A stretch of 21,713 nucleotides of DNA from Treponema sp. UBA1233. Its GTDB lineage: Bacteria > Spirochaetota > Spirochaetia > Treponematales > Treponemataceae. Positions 1 through 7,743 of this stretch are shown piece after piece. The notes beneath the pieces were generated by a model. It made no database searches. It was not told the DNA's origin and saw only the letters and a program-made list of their open reading frames with translations. Made by a program: the position numbers and the translations under genes. Position 1 is the stretch's first letter. Each line of letters begins with the position of its first letter. Location of the stretch: positions 33,721 to 55,433 of the forward strand of contig DBWR01000002.1 in the NCBI GenBank assembly GCA_002309305.1. Direction: 5' to 3'.

Positions 1-531
1 CTGTATTACCTCAAGGGCATTTTTTGATGACTCCAACGCTTTTTCCATGCGGTTCAAGCTTATCATTTCGCCAAGAATCTTGACTTTTGCCTGTGCCTGT
101 ACAATCGGGATGGTCTCATCTATGGATTTACCGCTTGTGGTAACATCTTCAATTATGACCAATCTGTCACCATCTTTTAAATCTGTACCCAAAAGCATGC
201 CTTTATCCGCACCATGGTCCTTTACTTCCTTGCGGTTTGAGCAATAGCGGATTTCCTTGCCGTACAACCTGCTGAATGCCATGACAGTTGCCACACTCAA
301 CGGGATTCCCTTGTAAGCGGGGCCAAAAAGCACATCAAAATCATCACCAAACCTGTCGTGAATTGCCTTTGCATAAAATTCACCCAGTTTTGTAAGCTGA
401 CTTCCCGTGACGTATGCGCCTGCATTCATGTAAAAGGGAGATTTCCGGCCGCTCTTTAGTGTAAACGACCCGAATTTGAGCACCTGGCTTTGCACCATAA
501 AATCAATAAAATCTTTCTTGTATTGTTCCAT
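1..531 (-). CDS. pyrE: Orotate phosphoribosyltransferase, 3' end cut by window
   Basis: This enzyme joins orotate to PRPP to make orotidine monophosphate in de novo pyrimidine synthesis in the cytoplasm. The minus frame is open for 177 codons from ATG at 531 to the window edge. Near the N-terminus it reads VLKFGSFTLKSGRKSPFYMN, the usual OPRT opening. The middle has LFGPAYKGIPL, and the PRPP-binding loop VIIEDVTTSGK lies around residues 137-147. The family is about 190-220 residues, so only the last part is missing. An in-frame TAG lies about 17 codons upstream and no other ATG intervenes, which fixes the start; no strong ribosome site is visible. It follows the lipoprotein protease gene by 42 bases and is probably the last visible gene of a long minus-strand transcription unit. 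Confidence 0.93.
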   Translation of the reverse strand, partial: MEQYKKDFIDFMVQSQVLKFGSFTLKSGRKSPFYMNAGAYVTGSQLTKLGEFYAKAIHDRFGDDFDVLFGPAYKGIPLSVATVMAFSRLYGKEIRYCSNRKEVKDHGADKGMLLGTDLKDGDRLVIIEDVTTSGKSIDETIPIVQAQAKVKILGEMISLNRMEKALESSKNALEVIQ

Positions 532-573
532 GGCTTCATTATAATCAATTTTGTTTTTTTCGGCTATAGCACC

Positions 574-1839
574 CTAAAACAAAGCCTTTATGCACGCATT
601 GTTTGGCATAAAATCAATTCCTATCGTCTTTGCAGTGGAAGGATCAGCCAAATCAAGCCATTGTCCGTTGAACAGAACAAACGATTCCCCTTTAGCGGAC
701 TCAACCTTGAATACATATGAATCGAAATTCCAGCCTTCGCCTTCAACAGGAGCCTTTCCGCTGTAAGTAACCGCAATCTGGAAATCCTCTACAGAAACTT
801 TTTTAGGCAGAACCACAACATGATAGCCGGGATATTCACAGCTCATCTCTGTACTTGCAAGAAGTGTATTAAAATCATCCTTGAAAACCTGAACCTTTAC
901 TTTTTGATTACGCTCATAAGTAAAAGTTCCCACCGCCATGAGCTTTCCTTTCTCATGGAATTTATTCGCCGTTGTTGTCTCTTCCCCAAGCTTGAATGAA
1001 TCGTGTGTTCCGCAATCGTAGCTGATGACTTTCTCGTAATCATAAGATATATTGAATATGACCTCTGCATCCAATGGAGTGTCATATGAGACATAATAGA
1101 ACCCGTCGTTGCCCCACAGTTTTCCAAATGAATTCTGTGCAATCCAGGCTCCGTCCCTTGTGGCAGGCTTTAAAAAATAATCCTTCGGGAAATTGTCATC
1201 CCATCCCACAACAACAACAGCATGATCAATTGGAGAGACAGGATCGTTCATGCAGTAATAACCGTCATAATATCTGAATTTTGTTTTCACGTCCTGAATG
1301 TCCACAGTCATGGCACCGTATTTTTTTATAAGCTCTTTCATTTCTCCGATGCCTGCAGTACTGTAATCACAGGCTTCGGTAATCACATAATCCATGTATT
1401 TATTGGAAAGTGTATTTGCCACCATAAAACTCATTCCGCCGATAGTAAGTGCATTTACTCCATCGTCAACATAATACCCTTCTGTCTTTCCCTCTACCTC
1501 ACCAAGAATAATATCCAGCATAGGCATAGGATCTATCGTGATTTTCTTGTGATGCAGCCTAAGATAATTTGATTCCATGGAAGTACTAGCTGCATTCAAC
1601 CAGCATGTACCGCCCTTTTGTGTCTTTAGCGGAGTTGCATTTCCGTCTTCGATCAATGAAAAAAAGCCGTCCTCTTTCCGCATGTATTTCGGATTCTCAT
1701 TTACCGATATACCGGATTCCTTGGGAACATTTTCCCATTCAGCAGGAATTTTATTGTTGCAGCCAAGAGTAAAGAGTGTGAAGTATATAAGTATTAAGGG
1801 AAAGGAGTTTTTAAGTAAAAGCTTTTTCATAATAAACAT
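574..1839 (-). CDS. Papain-fold (C1-type) cysteine protease lipoprotein with C-terminal lectin-like domain
   Basis: The 421-residue protein begins with a positively charged, hydrophobic leader ending in a lipobox (TLGC, Cys27), so it should be a lipid-anchored envelope protein. The papain-type active site is visible: oxyanion Gln74 and nucleophile Cys79 in QKGGTCW, His206 in PIDHAVVVVGWDD, and Asn236 in WIAQNSFGKLWG followed by GFYYVSY. From about residue 270 a beta-rich segment ends in FDSYVFKVESAKGESFVLFNGQW and NNACIKALF. This resembles the lectin-like domain that follows the peptidase in some clostridial C1 proteases (from memory of the family). The ATG at 1839 overlaps the PIN-gene stop as TGATG, suggesting coupled translation; a second ATG at 1830 is possible. 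Substrate is unknown; host or dietary protein and envelope proteins are all open. The peptidase call is firm and the lectin-like label less so. Confidence 0.85.
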   Translation of the reverse strand: MFIMKKLLLKNSFPLILIYFTLFTLGCNNKIPAEWENVPKESGISVNENPKYMRKEDGFFSLIEDGNATPLKTQKGGTCWLNAASTSMESNYLRLHHKKITIDPMPMLDIILGEVEGKTEGYYVDDGVNALTIGGMSFMVANTLSNKYMDYVITEACDYSTAGIGEMKELIKKYGAMTVDIQDVKTKFRYYDGYYCMNDPVSPIDHAVVVVGWDDNFPKDYFLKPATRDGAWIAQNSFGKLWGNDGFYYVSYDTPLDAEVIFNISYDYEKVISYDCGTHDSFKLGEETTTANKFHEKGKLMAVGTFTYERNQKVKVQVFKDDFNTLLASTEMSCEYPGYHVVVLPKKVSVEDFQIAVTYSGKAPVEGEGWNFDSYVFKVESAKGESFVLFNGQWLDLADPSTAKTIGIDFMPNNACIKALF

Positions 1840-2267
1840 CAGAGAATTTTAAACGGATTTATAATCTTTACACCATCGACTTCCTGTCCATCATTCAAAT
1901 CCTCAGAATATACTATGTTGCACTTTTCAGCCTTGGCCGCAGAAAGAATCAGTGAATCATAAATCGTAAATTGAGTAGAATTACTTATGTCCATCGCATC
2001 AGAAATGTCAGCAACCGTTATCTGATGTATTGGCATATTCATAAGGTTCATGACTATTTGTCTTGATTCCTCTTTCGTATAATTTAGCTTTTTAGTAAGC
2101 ACATTGAAAGCTTCTTGTAAAACTTGAGTTGAAATATGGCAATTATTTGAAACAACAAGTTCTGCAACTATTTTTCTTGCTTTTACTTGTTTTTCCATTT
2201 CTTTTGAATCGAACATATAGGATATAATGTTTGTATCAAGAAAAATTCTAGTATCTGTATAATTCAT
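1839..2267 (-). CDS. PIN-domain ribonuclease toxin, VapC-like
   Basis: This is a predicted Mg2+-dependent RNase of the PIN family, the toxin half of a VapBC-type pair. The acidic catalytic set is visible: Asp11 in RIFLDTNIISY, Glu52 in TQVLQEAFNVL, Asp104 in TIYDSLILSAA and Asp123 in IVYSEDLNDGQ. At 142 residues it has normal VapC length. The frame is open upstream to 2318, but ATG 2267 is preceded by GGATTAGAG and starts the conserved first strand, so I use it. The start lies 20 bases inside the antitoxin gene and the stop overlaps the next gene as TGATG. Such overlaps are typical of toxin-antitoxin pairs. The RNA target cannot be read from the sequence. Confidence 0.85.
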   Translation of the reverse strand: MNYTDTRIFLDTNIISYMFDSKEMEKQVKARKIVAELVVSNNCHISTQVLQEAFNVLTKKLNYTKEESRQIVMNLMNMPIHQITVADISDAMDISNSTQFTIYDSLILSAAKAEKCNIVYSEDLNDGQEVDGVKIINPFKIL

Positions 2268-2487
2268 CTCTAATCCATTTTCCTTCCGATTTATGTTTTT
2301 CAGGTTCTTTATCTGCAATTGTAAACATTTCCGTCATAAAAGCCGGTATGTCTTTGTTTTCCTTTTCAACCTGCTGCTCTTTCTGTTTTGCAATCAGCCC
2401 TTTGATTTTTTCAAAAAGCTGTTCCAAATCAGGAAGAGAGAGTTTGTCTAATTCTGTTGAAAAATATGCATAAGCGAAATCTGACAT
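2248..2487 (-). CDS. VapB-like antitoxin paired with the PIN toxin
   Basis: A 79-residue, highly charged protein placed immediately before and overlapping the PIN toxin gene. The start is ATG 2487, preceded by a strong GGAGGT nine bases upstream; a TTG five codons earlier is less likely. Residues 10-45 form a probable amphipathic helix (LDKLSLPDLEQLFEKIKGLI) rich in Lys, Gln and Glu. The C-terminus ends in KSEGKWIRDELYRY, resembling the W-x-R-E-E-L-Y tail of short PIN antitoxins, which would occupy the toxin active site. No ribbon-helix-helix or AbrB fold is obvious, so the DNA-binding role seen in other VapB proteins is uncertain. The gene lies only 20 bases after the EAL gene, so the pair may be read from that operon. 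Confidence 0.75.
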   Translation of the reverse strand: MSDFAYAYFSTELDKLSLPDLEQLFEKIKGLIAKQKEQQVEKENKDIPAFMTEMFTIADKEPEKHKSEGKWIRDELYRY

Positions 2488-2507
2488 CTTCCTTACCTCC
2501 AAAAAAA

Positions 2508-4547
2508 CTATTTCATCCGGTCTTCAAATTCATTTTTGGGCATGGGCTTGGCGAAATAGAAGCCCTGAATCATGTCGCAGCCCTGTTCGGCCAGGAAGTC
2601 CACCTGTTCCTTTATCTCCACGCCCTCGGCAACGGTACGCATGTTAAGGCTCTTTGCAAGCTTGATTGTCTCGGAGACAACGATTTTACCGCGGGTGTCG
2701 GCGCTTTCTCCACGGAAAAATTCCGCATCGATTTTAAGGATGTCCAGAGGCATGTCCTTGAGAGAGTTGAGTGAGGAATAACCGGATCCAAAGTCATCCA
2801 TGGAAACCGCAAAGCCGTATTCCTTTAGCTTGAGGATTGTGCTGACCAGGGCCTTTTTGTCGTCAAAGAAGGCGCTTTCGGTAAGCTCGATTTCTATGAG
2901 CCTCCTATCTGCCCCAGCCTCGTCCACTATGTCACGAATCTGTTCGGCAAGATCCGTTTCAATAAAATGCGCTCTTGAAACATTTACGGAAACCGGAACA
3001 CAATTCATGCCGGCATCCTGCCATTGCTTCATGTCACGTGCAACATGACTCAGCATGTAATGGTCAATCTCCGTTATAAAGCCGTTCTTTTCAAATATGG
3101 GAATGAAGCGTCCCGGCGGAACAAAACCGTGCTTGGGAGACTGCCAGCGGATAAGGGCCTCTGCCCCGCAAAGCTTTTCCGTTCCAGGATTGTACTTGGG
3201 CTGATAGTAGACGATGAATTCCTCGTTTTTCAAGGCGTTCATCTGCTCTTCCTGAACTTCATTCTTCCACTTCTGCTCTTCTATTATTTTGTCGTCAAAT
3301 ACGGCTACTCCAGAATCCTCGCTTTCGTTGAGTGTTGCACGGGCGGTACATGCGTTGTTGTAATCAATTTCTGGGTCATGGTTTTTGCGGCGGACTATTT
3401 TCCCCTTATCATTTTTCCTAACTCCCACCACACTGATTCCGGAATGGAATTTGAATGTATGTGCCCTACTGATTTTTTCCAGATTAGCGATAAGATTCTG
3501 CATGCGTGTTTTGACCTGCTCAACATCGGGACATGCCAGCATCAAGACAAAATTTGCCGGCGTTGAATGTGCCACAATTTCATTGCACTGGAGTTCTTTC
3601 TTTATCGCATCATAAATGTTCTTTAACTGCTTTTCTCCTTCCTGGATTGAATGGCATGCGCAGAAATTCCTGAACTTTACAAACTGAAGGTCAATAACCG
3701 CAAATTCTTTTTGTGCATTTGCCCGCTTGGATAAAAACTTTCCGGCAGTATAGAGGAACCACGTGTAATTGTGACCCTTTGTTGCATCATCACAGAACAG
3801 GAGTTTTTTTGATTTTATGTGATGGATCTCTTCATGAATTATGTTGTGGATGAGGAAAATGATCAGCACGATGCCGAGGCCGAACACTATGGCGATAAAT
3901 ACATCAAACAGAATGAAATCCATCAGGTTGATGTTGAAGAAAGCCTTACCGATGAGTTTTTCCTGCCCATCCTTTACAGGAAGCGCTATCCATATCGGAA
4001 GCTGGATTATGTCATTTATGGAGCGGTCCAAATTCTGCCAGTCAGTTGAAGTGTTGTTATCCTTTTCAAGCTGCTCTGATATGTTCTTGTTTTCCAATAT
4101 ACCGAAGAATACTGATTTGTAATCTATTGTAAAATTGCCGTTCTTATCATAATTGAAATAATTGTGTGCGTCCTTGTAAACTTCAATATAGTTAAAATCG
4201 GTTGTAATCTGAGTTGTGAGTTTTTCTTTTGTAATTGAATTAGAACCACAGCTGTGGACTATCGTGCCTTCAGAATTTACTATCAGATAATCCCGATTCA
4301 TGGAATCAAGCAATGCAAAAGTTTTTTCCGGTTCCTGTTGACTTTCATCCTCGTAGATGTGCGCCATGTTGGAAATCAACACATACTCGGAAGTCATTTT
4401 TGTACGAAGAATATATGTACCCAAAAAATATGTAAAGAATTTAGCCACAGCAAGCATAGCCAGGGAAACAATAATCAAAATGATTATTCTGCCCCAAACA
4501 TGATTATGCTTTATTCTCTTGACCTTCTTGTTTAATGCCTTACTCAT
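2508..4547 (-). CDS. Membrane EAL-domain cyclic-di-GMP phosphodiesterase with degenerate GGDEF-like domain
   Basis: A 679-residue inner-membrane signalling protein. Order: short cytoplasmic basic stretch, membrane segment about 20-41, extracytoplasmic sensor about 45-210, second membrane segment about 212-236, a degenerate GGDEF-like region about 260-420, then EAL about 430-679. The EAL catalytic set is complete: EAL at 463-465 (GAEALIRW), NVS 522-524, Glu554 in ELTES, DDFGSGYSS from Asp584, Lys605 in ILKID, Glu641 in VAEGVE and QGFYFAKPM. It should therefore hydrolyse c-di-GMP to pGpG. The GGDEF region keeps the early EFAVIDLQFVKFRNF strand, but the expected GG(D/E)EF signature is replaced by STPANFVLM, so it should not synthesise c-di-GMP. 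ATG 4547 is chosen; an in-frame GTG at 4562 is an alternative. It follows the MATE gene by about 30 bases. Confidence 0.92.
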   Translation of the reverse strand: MSKALNKKVKRIKHNHVWGRIIILIIVSLAMLAVAKFFTYFLGTYILRTKMTSEYVLISNMAHIYEDESQQEPEKTFALLDSMNRDYLIVNSEGTIVHSCGSNSITKEKLTTQITTDFNYIEVYKDAHNYFNYDKNGNFTIDYKSVFFGILENKNISEQLEKDNNTSTDWQNLDRSINDIIQLPIWIALPVKDGQEKLIGKAFFNINLMDFILFDVFIAIVFGLGIVLIIFLIHNIIHEEIHHIKSKKLLFCDDATKGHNYTWFLYTAGKFLSKRANAQKEFAVIDLQFVKFRNFCACHSIQEGEKQLKNIYDAIKKELQCNEIVAHSTPANFVLMLACPDVEQVKTRMQNLIANLEKISRAHTFKFHSGISVVGVRKNDKGKIVRRKNHDPEIDYNNACTARATLNESEDSGVAVFDDKIIEEQKWKNEVQEEQMNALKNEEFIVYYQPKYNPGTEKLCGAEALIRWQSPKHGFVPPGRFIPIFEKNGFITEIDHYMLSHVARDMKQWQDAGMNCVPVSVNVSRAHFIETDLAEQIRDIVDEAGADRRLIEIELTESAFFDDKKALVSTILKLKEYGFAVSMDDFGSGYSSLNSLKDMPLDILKIDAEFFRGESADTRGKIVVSETIKLAKSLNMRTVAEGVEIKEQVDFLAEQGCDMIQGFYFAKPMPKNEFEDRMK

Positions 4548-4578
4548 ACTTAAATTATGCACCAGTTATGAAGAATTT

Positions 4579-5904
4579 TCAAGTAACTTCATGCAGCCAT
4601 TTCCCACCGGCCACACGGAAAGCCCCTATCACAGCCTTAACGATTCCTTCGCTCATTACAAAAACATATATCCAGACCGCATTCAAATGCAGCACATACA
4701 AGGCAAGATATCCCAGCGGAATGGCAACCAGCCAAAGGGTACAGAGCTCAACAACCGCAGTAAAGACGGTATCTCCACCCGCACGGCACACACCTACAAC
4801 CCAATCCATGCAGAAAGAGTTGAACGGATAAATCGCAATCAAGATCCATAACATGTATGTGGCCATCTGCAGGACATCAGGTTCAACCTTAAAGAAAACA
4901 GGCAAGAGCATGGACAGAGGCAGAAGCAGCACACCCACCACAGCACCAATCAGGGGAGTAAACCACATGGAACGCATGGCATAACCGCGTGCTTCCTGAA
5001 TTCTCTTTTCGCCAATTCTCTTTCCAATCAGGACACCGATGCCGTTTCCAAATCCCATGCAGAATACCCATGTCAGCTGACTGATTGTATTTGTAATCTG
5101 GAACGCAGTAATGGCATTTGTTCCCGCATGTGCAAAAATCGAACTCCTTACTGAAATGCCAAGCCCCCAGAAAGTTTCGTTGATGATGACGGGTGTTGCA
5201 ATCTTGAAATACCGGGCAAAAAATTCTTTTGGAATGGAAAGCATTTCCCTTAACTTTCCGCATGCCTCATATTTGTGTGAATACGCCCATATCATAAGGA
5301 TGAAGAATTCAACCACACGAGAAAAAACCGTTGCAAGCGCCGCACCCTTTACTCCCCAGCCGACGATAAAAATCAAGACATAATTTGAACCGGCATTTGT
5401 AACAAGCGACACGGCCGAACACACCAGCGGAAGCTTTACCCTTTCCGTACAGCGGAATGCCTGCGTAAACGAAAAATTGATTGCGGTGATGATATAGCTC
5501 AAACATACAATCCTAAGGTAATCCCCACCTATCCTGATGACTTCGGGATCCGGAGAAAAGAGGCTTATGAGCTGATGCGGAATGACAAGCGACAGAATCG
5601 TGAACAAAGCGGAAACAATGACAGAAAGCAAAAGTATTATTCCAAGCGACTGTTTGATTCCCCTTTCATCTTTCTTACCCCAATACTGCGCAATAAAGAC
5701 TCCGCCACCGGAAGCAATGCCAAAAAGAATCATGTTCAGGATAAAGAAAATCTGGTTCCCCAAACCAACCGCCGCAATCTCCGTTCCTCCCAGCCGCCCG
5801 ATCATCACGGTATCAAGCATGTTCACAAAATTAGCCAGGAGGTTTTGCAACGAAATGGGAATCGCAATGGTAACAAGAGTAGAATAAAATCCTTTGAGTT
5901 TCAT
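4579..5904 (-). CDS. MATE family multidrug/toxin efflux transporter
   Basis: A 441-residue polytopic inner-membrane protein with about 12 hydrophobic segments in two similar halves, the normal MATE/NorM size and layout. The N-terminal half has IPISLQNLLANFVNMLDTVM followed by IGRLG, and GIASGGGVFIAQYWGKKDE, both typical of the family. The second half repeats the pattern with GTNAITAFQITNTISQL and GNGIGVLIGKRIGEK. MATE proteins exchange Na+ or H+ for cationic drugs and metabolites; the substrate cannot be read here. The start ATG 5904 has only a weak GGAAG upstream. It is the first gene of the minus-strand train that continues into the EAL gene. A nine-G tract lies about 160 bases upstream of its start. 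Confidence 0.93.
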   Translation of the reverse strand: MKLKGFYSTLVTIAIPISLQNLLANFVNMLDTVMIGRLGGTEIAAVGLGNQIFFILNMILFGIASGGGVFIAQYWGKKDERGIKQSLGIILLLSVIVSALFTILSLVIPHQLISLFSPDPEVIRIGGDYLRIVCLSYIITAINFSFTQAFRCTERVKLPLVCSAVSLVTNAGSNYVLIFIVGWGVKGAALATVFSRVVEFFILMIWAYSHKYEACGKLREMLSIPKEFFARYFKIATPVIINETFWGLGISVRSSIFAHAGTNAITAFQITNTISQLTWVFCMGFGNGIGVLIGKRIGEKRIQEARGYAMRSMWFTPLIGAVVGVLLLPLSMLLPVFFKVEPDVLQMATYMLWILIAIYPFNSFCMDWVVGVCRAGGDTVFTAVVELCTLWLVAIPLGYLALYVLHLNAVWIYVFVMSEGIVKAVIGAFRVAGGKWLHEVT

Positions 5905-6063
5905 GAAAGCTTCCGCATCCAGTCTAACATTATGTCAGGAATCATTCAAGTGAAGGGGAAAAGGGAATCATGCCAGACCGCTGTTTCCCATACCAACTCC
6001 CACAAATTTCCATTTATTGGTGCTGGAGGGGGATTTTAATGGGGTGGGAGGGACGCTATATGT

Positions 6064-6072
6064 GGGGGGGGG
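6064..6072. repeat. Poly-G tract (9 G) upstream of the MATE gene
   Basis: Nine consecutive G on the plus strand lie in the 200-base gap between the immunity gene ending at 6105 and the MATE start at 5904, within a wider G-rich stretch from about 6020. Such tracts mutate by slippage and in Treponema pallidum are known to vary promoter activity. Whether this one regulates anything is inference. Confidence 0.6.
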
Positions 6073-6104
6073 TAATTACTATTTCGCTGGAATACTGAAC
6101 AAAT

Positions 6105-6608
6105 TTATTCGTACACATCTAGACAAATAGTATATCTATAAATAAAAATCTTTCCATCCCTTTCTTTTAGCCAAAACTGCTCATATGTATTAAGGTTTTC
6201 ATATTTCACTTTATAATTCAAACAAAAAAGATCTGGAACAGGTACATCATAGATGTTTTCAATTGATTCGGATGTTAGGATTTGTTTTTGAAAATTACTC
6301 AGCAAAGAAAGAAACTTGTCTACACTCTCTATTTCTTTTGCATCAAATACTTCACTTACCATCATTTGTTCAGTCCTAACAGTATCATCTTCATTGTAAT
6401 ATGTGATAAGTATTCGTACACAGGATCTATTACTATATAGATATTTTCTTATTTTTTCAAAAGAATCGTTTTTGTTCCCAACGTAGAAGCTTTCGACAAA
6501 TTCTTCATAATTGGTAAAATCTATGGGATGTTTAGAAAATGAGCACAAAACAAATATCGAAAACAATATTGTGCTGAAAATCAAAGTTTTCCTAGTTTTT
6601 AATTTCAA
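6105..6608 (-). CDS. Probable immunity protein of Rhs tip 1, membrane-anchored or exported
   Basis: A 167-residue protein I do not recognise. Its role is inferred from position: it directly follows, and overlaps by 17 bases, the Rhs tip ending at 6592. The frame is open to an ATG at 6641. The better start is TTG 6608, because AAGGAG lies six bases before it and the product then begins with a clean basic-hydrophobic leader (MKLKTRKTLIFSTILFSIF). That leader looks like a signal peptide or membrane anchor. The rest is a mixed charged soluble domain of about 140 residues with Tyr- and Phe-rich strands (CVRILITYY, YEQFWLKERDGKIFIYRYTI) and no clear motif. The gene is AT-rich like its neighbours, suggesting acquisition together with the tip. 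Confidence 0.6.
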   Translation of the reverse strand: MKLKTRKTLIFSTILFSIFVLCSFSKHPIDFTNYEEFVESFYVGNKNDSFEKIRKYLYSNRSCVRILITYYNEDDTVRTEQMMVSEVFDAKEIESVDKFLSLLSNFQKQILTSESIENIYDVPVPDLFCLNYKVKYENLNTYEQFWLKERDGKIFIYRYTICLDVYE

Positions 6609-7173
6609 TCCATTCTCCTTTTCTTTCGCTAATTTTTTCATAGTGTTTTTTCCATGCCGCTTTTATTTGTTTTTTATTTGCCTTTGGGTTTTTTGTTTTA
6701 TAATCTTCCATCCAAAGTTTTTTGTATTCTTCAAAAACCGCTGCAGTATAATCATTGCAATCATTCGTAAAGACTTTGTATTTAGCGCCAGCATTTGTTT
6801 TACTATCTTTTTCTTGACTTAAACCTTTAGTATTTCCACCACCAAAAGTTTCCATTTTATTCACGTTTGCAACGGCTTTTTTAGTTAACTCGTCATCCAT
6901 CTCTGTATAAATAATTTTATAATTACGTTCTTTACTATCGATATCTGTTGTTGTTATTCCTGAATTTTCACCAGAGTATTGGGAAACGGATTTAGTAGAT
7001 GTTAAATCTTCATAATCGACAAGGCCGTGTAAAAACCAACCAAAATACTTTCCAAAAAAGTTGGCAGCATTATAATACCATTTTGTCCCTTTATTAATTG
7101 GCCTCTGTAAAATTGAAGCCCTCCCATCCGGGTCTATATAGCGTACCGGGTTGTTTCCGGCGTAGTGGTACAA
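6592..7173 (-). CDS. Displaced Rhs tip 1: core end plus unrecognised toxin-like C-terminal domain
   Basis: The frame starts with the last part of an Rhs core (YHYAGNNPVRYIDPDGR) and then switches to a unique domain of about 175 residues, the layout of polymorphic Rhs toxins. Homologous core sequence continues in frame upstream to 7317 behind a TGA, so this is a fragment of a larger rhs gene rather than a complete one. The formal TTG start at 7173 has no ribosome site. The unique part has a hydrophobic aromatic stretch (NAANFFGKYFGWFLHGLV, 37-51) and later KYKVFTNDCNDYTAAVFEEY (131-150). The Cys139 setting recalls cysteine peptidase or amidase folds, but I see no convincing partner His, so the activity is unassigned. 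The Lys-rich C-terminus runs into the immunity gene. Confidence 0.7.
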   Translation of the reverse strand: MYHYAGNNPVRYIDPDGRASILQRPINKGTKWYYNAANFFGKYFGWFLHGLVDYEDLTSTKSVSQYSGENSGITTTDIDSKERNYKIIYTEMDDELTKKAVANVNKMETFGGGNTKGLSQEKDSKTNAGAKYKVFTNDCNDYTAAVFEEYKKLWMEDYKTKNPKANKKQIKAAWKKHYEKISERKGEWIEIKN

Positions 7174-7304
7174 ACCGGCATTGACTATGACCTTTTTTGC
7201 ATTATTGCGGAGATAAAGGTAGCGGGAGATGGCTGGCCAGAGGCACTTTGATGAGGAGTCTGTGTTGCAGATGGCAAGGATTGGTTTTATTGTTGAGCCT
7301 CCTT
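7119..7304 (-). repeat. Rhs core-end repeat, copy A (186 bp)
   Basis: The same 186-base segment occurs at 8223-8408, apparently without length change, and its last third at 9596-9664. It encodes in frame ...PAISRYLYLRNNAKKV followed by the GLYHYAGNNPVRYIDPDGR core end, and begins with AAGGAGGC. Sequence on both sides differs completely between copies, as expected for modules exchanged by homologous recombination through this shared segment. The remaining intergenic bases 7305-7370 hold nothing I recognise. Confidence 0.85.
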
Positions 7305-7370
7305 GTGATTTTATTGGTCATCCTACATATGTATTAACAGGTATGCTTAGATTTTCGTCATTGTATTCTT

Positions 7371-7739
7371 TTACCCCGTATATCCTATTTCAATTATCTT
7401 GCCGTTTTTTTCTATAACAATATAAGGTCCGCCTCCACAAGTTTTAAATATTGTGTGAAACTTATTCCTACCTTCCAAAATCCAATATTTATTATCTTCA
7501 AGTCTACAATCAAAAGACATAAACAGAAGGGAAGAATATCCATATTCTTCAATAAAAACATCTCTGGCTATTTTATAAGCCATTTCTTTTGTTTTTATTA
7601 TTTCACATTCATCCTCACTTTCAATTAACAACGGTGGTAAGTAATCATACTGACTTTCAACAATAGGATGATGAAACATCAAAAAAAGAAAAATCAGAAA
7701 CATAATCCCAATAACAGAAAAAATGATAGTTTTTTTCAT
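7371..7739 (-). CDS. Probable NTF2-fold immunity protein of Rhs tip 2
   Basis: A 122-residue protein. ATG 7739 lies four bases after the tip 2 stop, and GGGGAG at the end of the toxin gene serves as ribosome site; the frame is open to 7754, but MKKTIIFSV is the natural start. Residues 4-22 are a strongly hydrophobic segment, so the protein is membrane-anchored or exported. The domain after it has KEMAYKIARDVFIEEYG (51-67), YWILEGR (85-91) and CGGGPYIVIEKNGKIIEIG (101-119). This helix, Trp strand, Gly-Gly, then IxKxxGKIxxI order resembles the NTF2-like immunity family seen beside polymorphic toxins (recognition from memory). Its job would be to block the JAB-like toxin encoded just before it. 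Confidence 0.65.
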   Translation of the reverse strand: MKKTIIFSVIGIMFLIFLFLMFHHPIVESQYDYLPPLLIESEDECEIIKTKEMAYKIARDVFIEEYGYSSLLFMSFDCRLEDNKYWILEGRNKFHTIFKTCGGGPYIVIEKNGKIIEIGYTG

Positions 7740-7743
7740 TTTT

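Noticed and set aside
3024..3566. 180-codon plus-strand open frame opposite the EAL gene
   Set aside because: It is antisense to a well-conserved EAL-protein gene, has no ribosome site and its product looks like a codon shadow.
7318..7395. Short coding-like run downstream of immunity gene 2 (YGVKEYNDENLSIPVNTYVG)
   Set aside because: About 23 codons between two stops with no start or ribosome site; too short to separate from chance.
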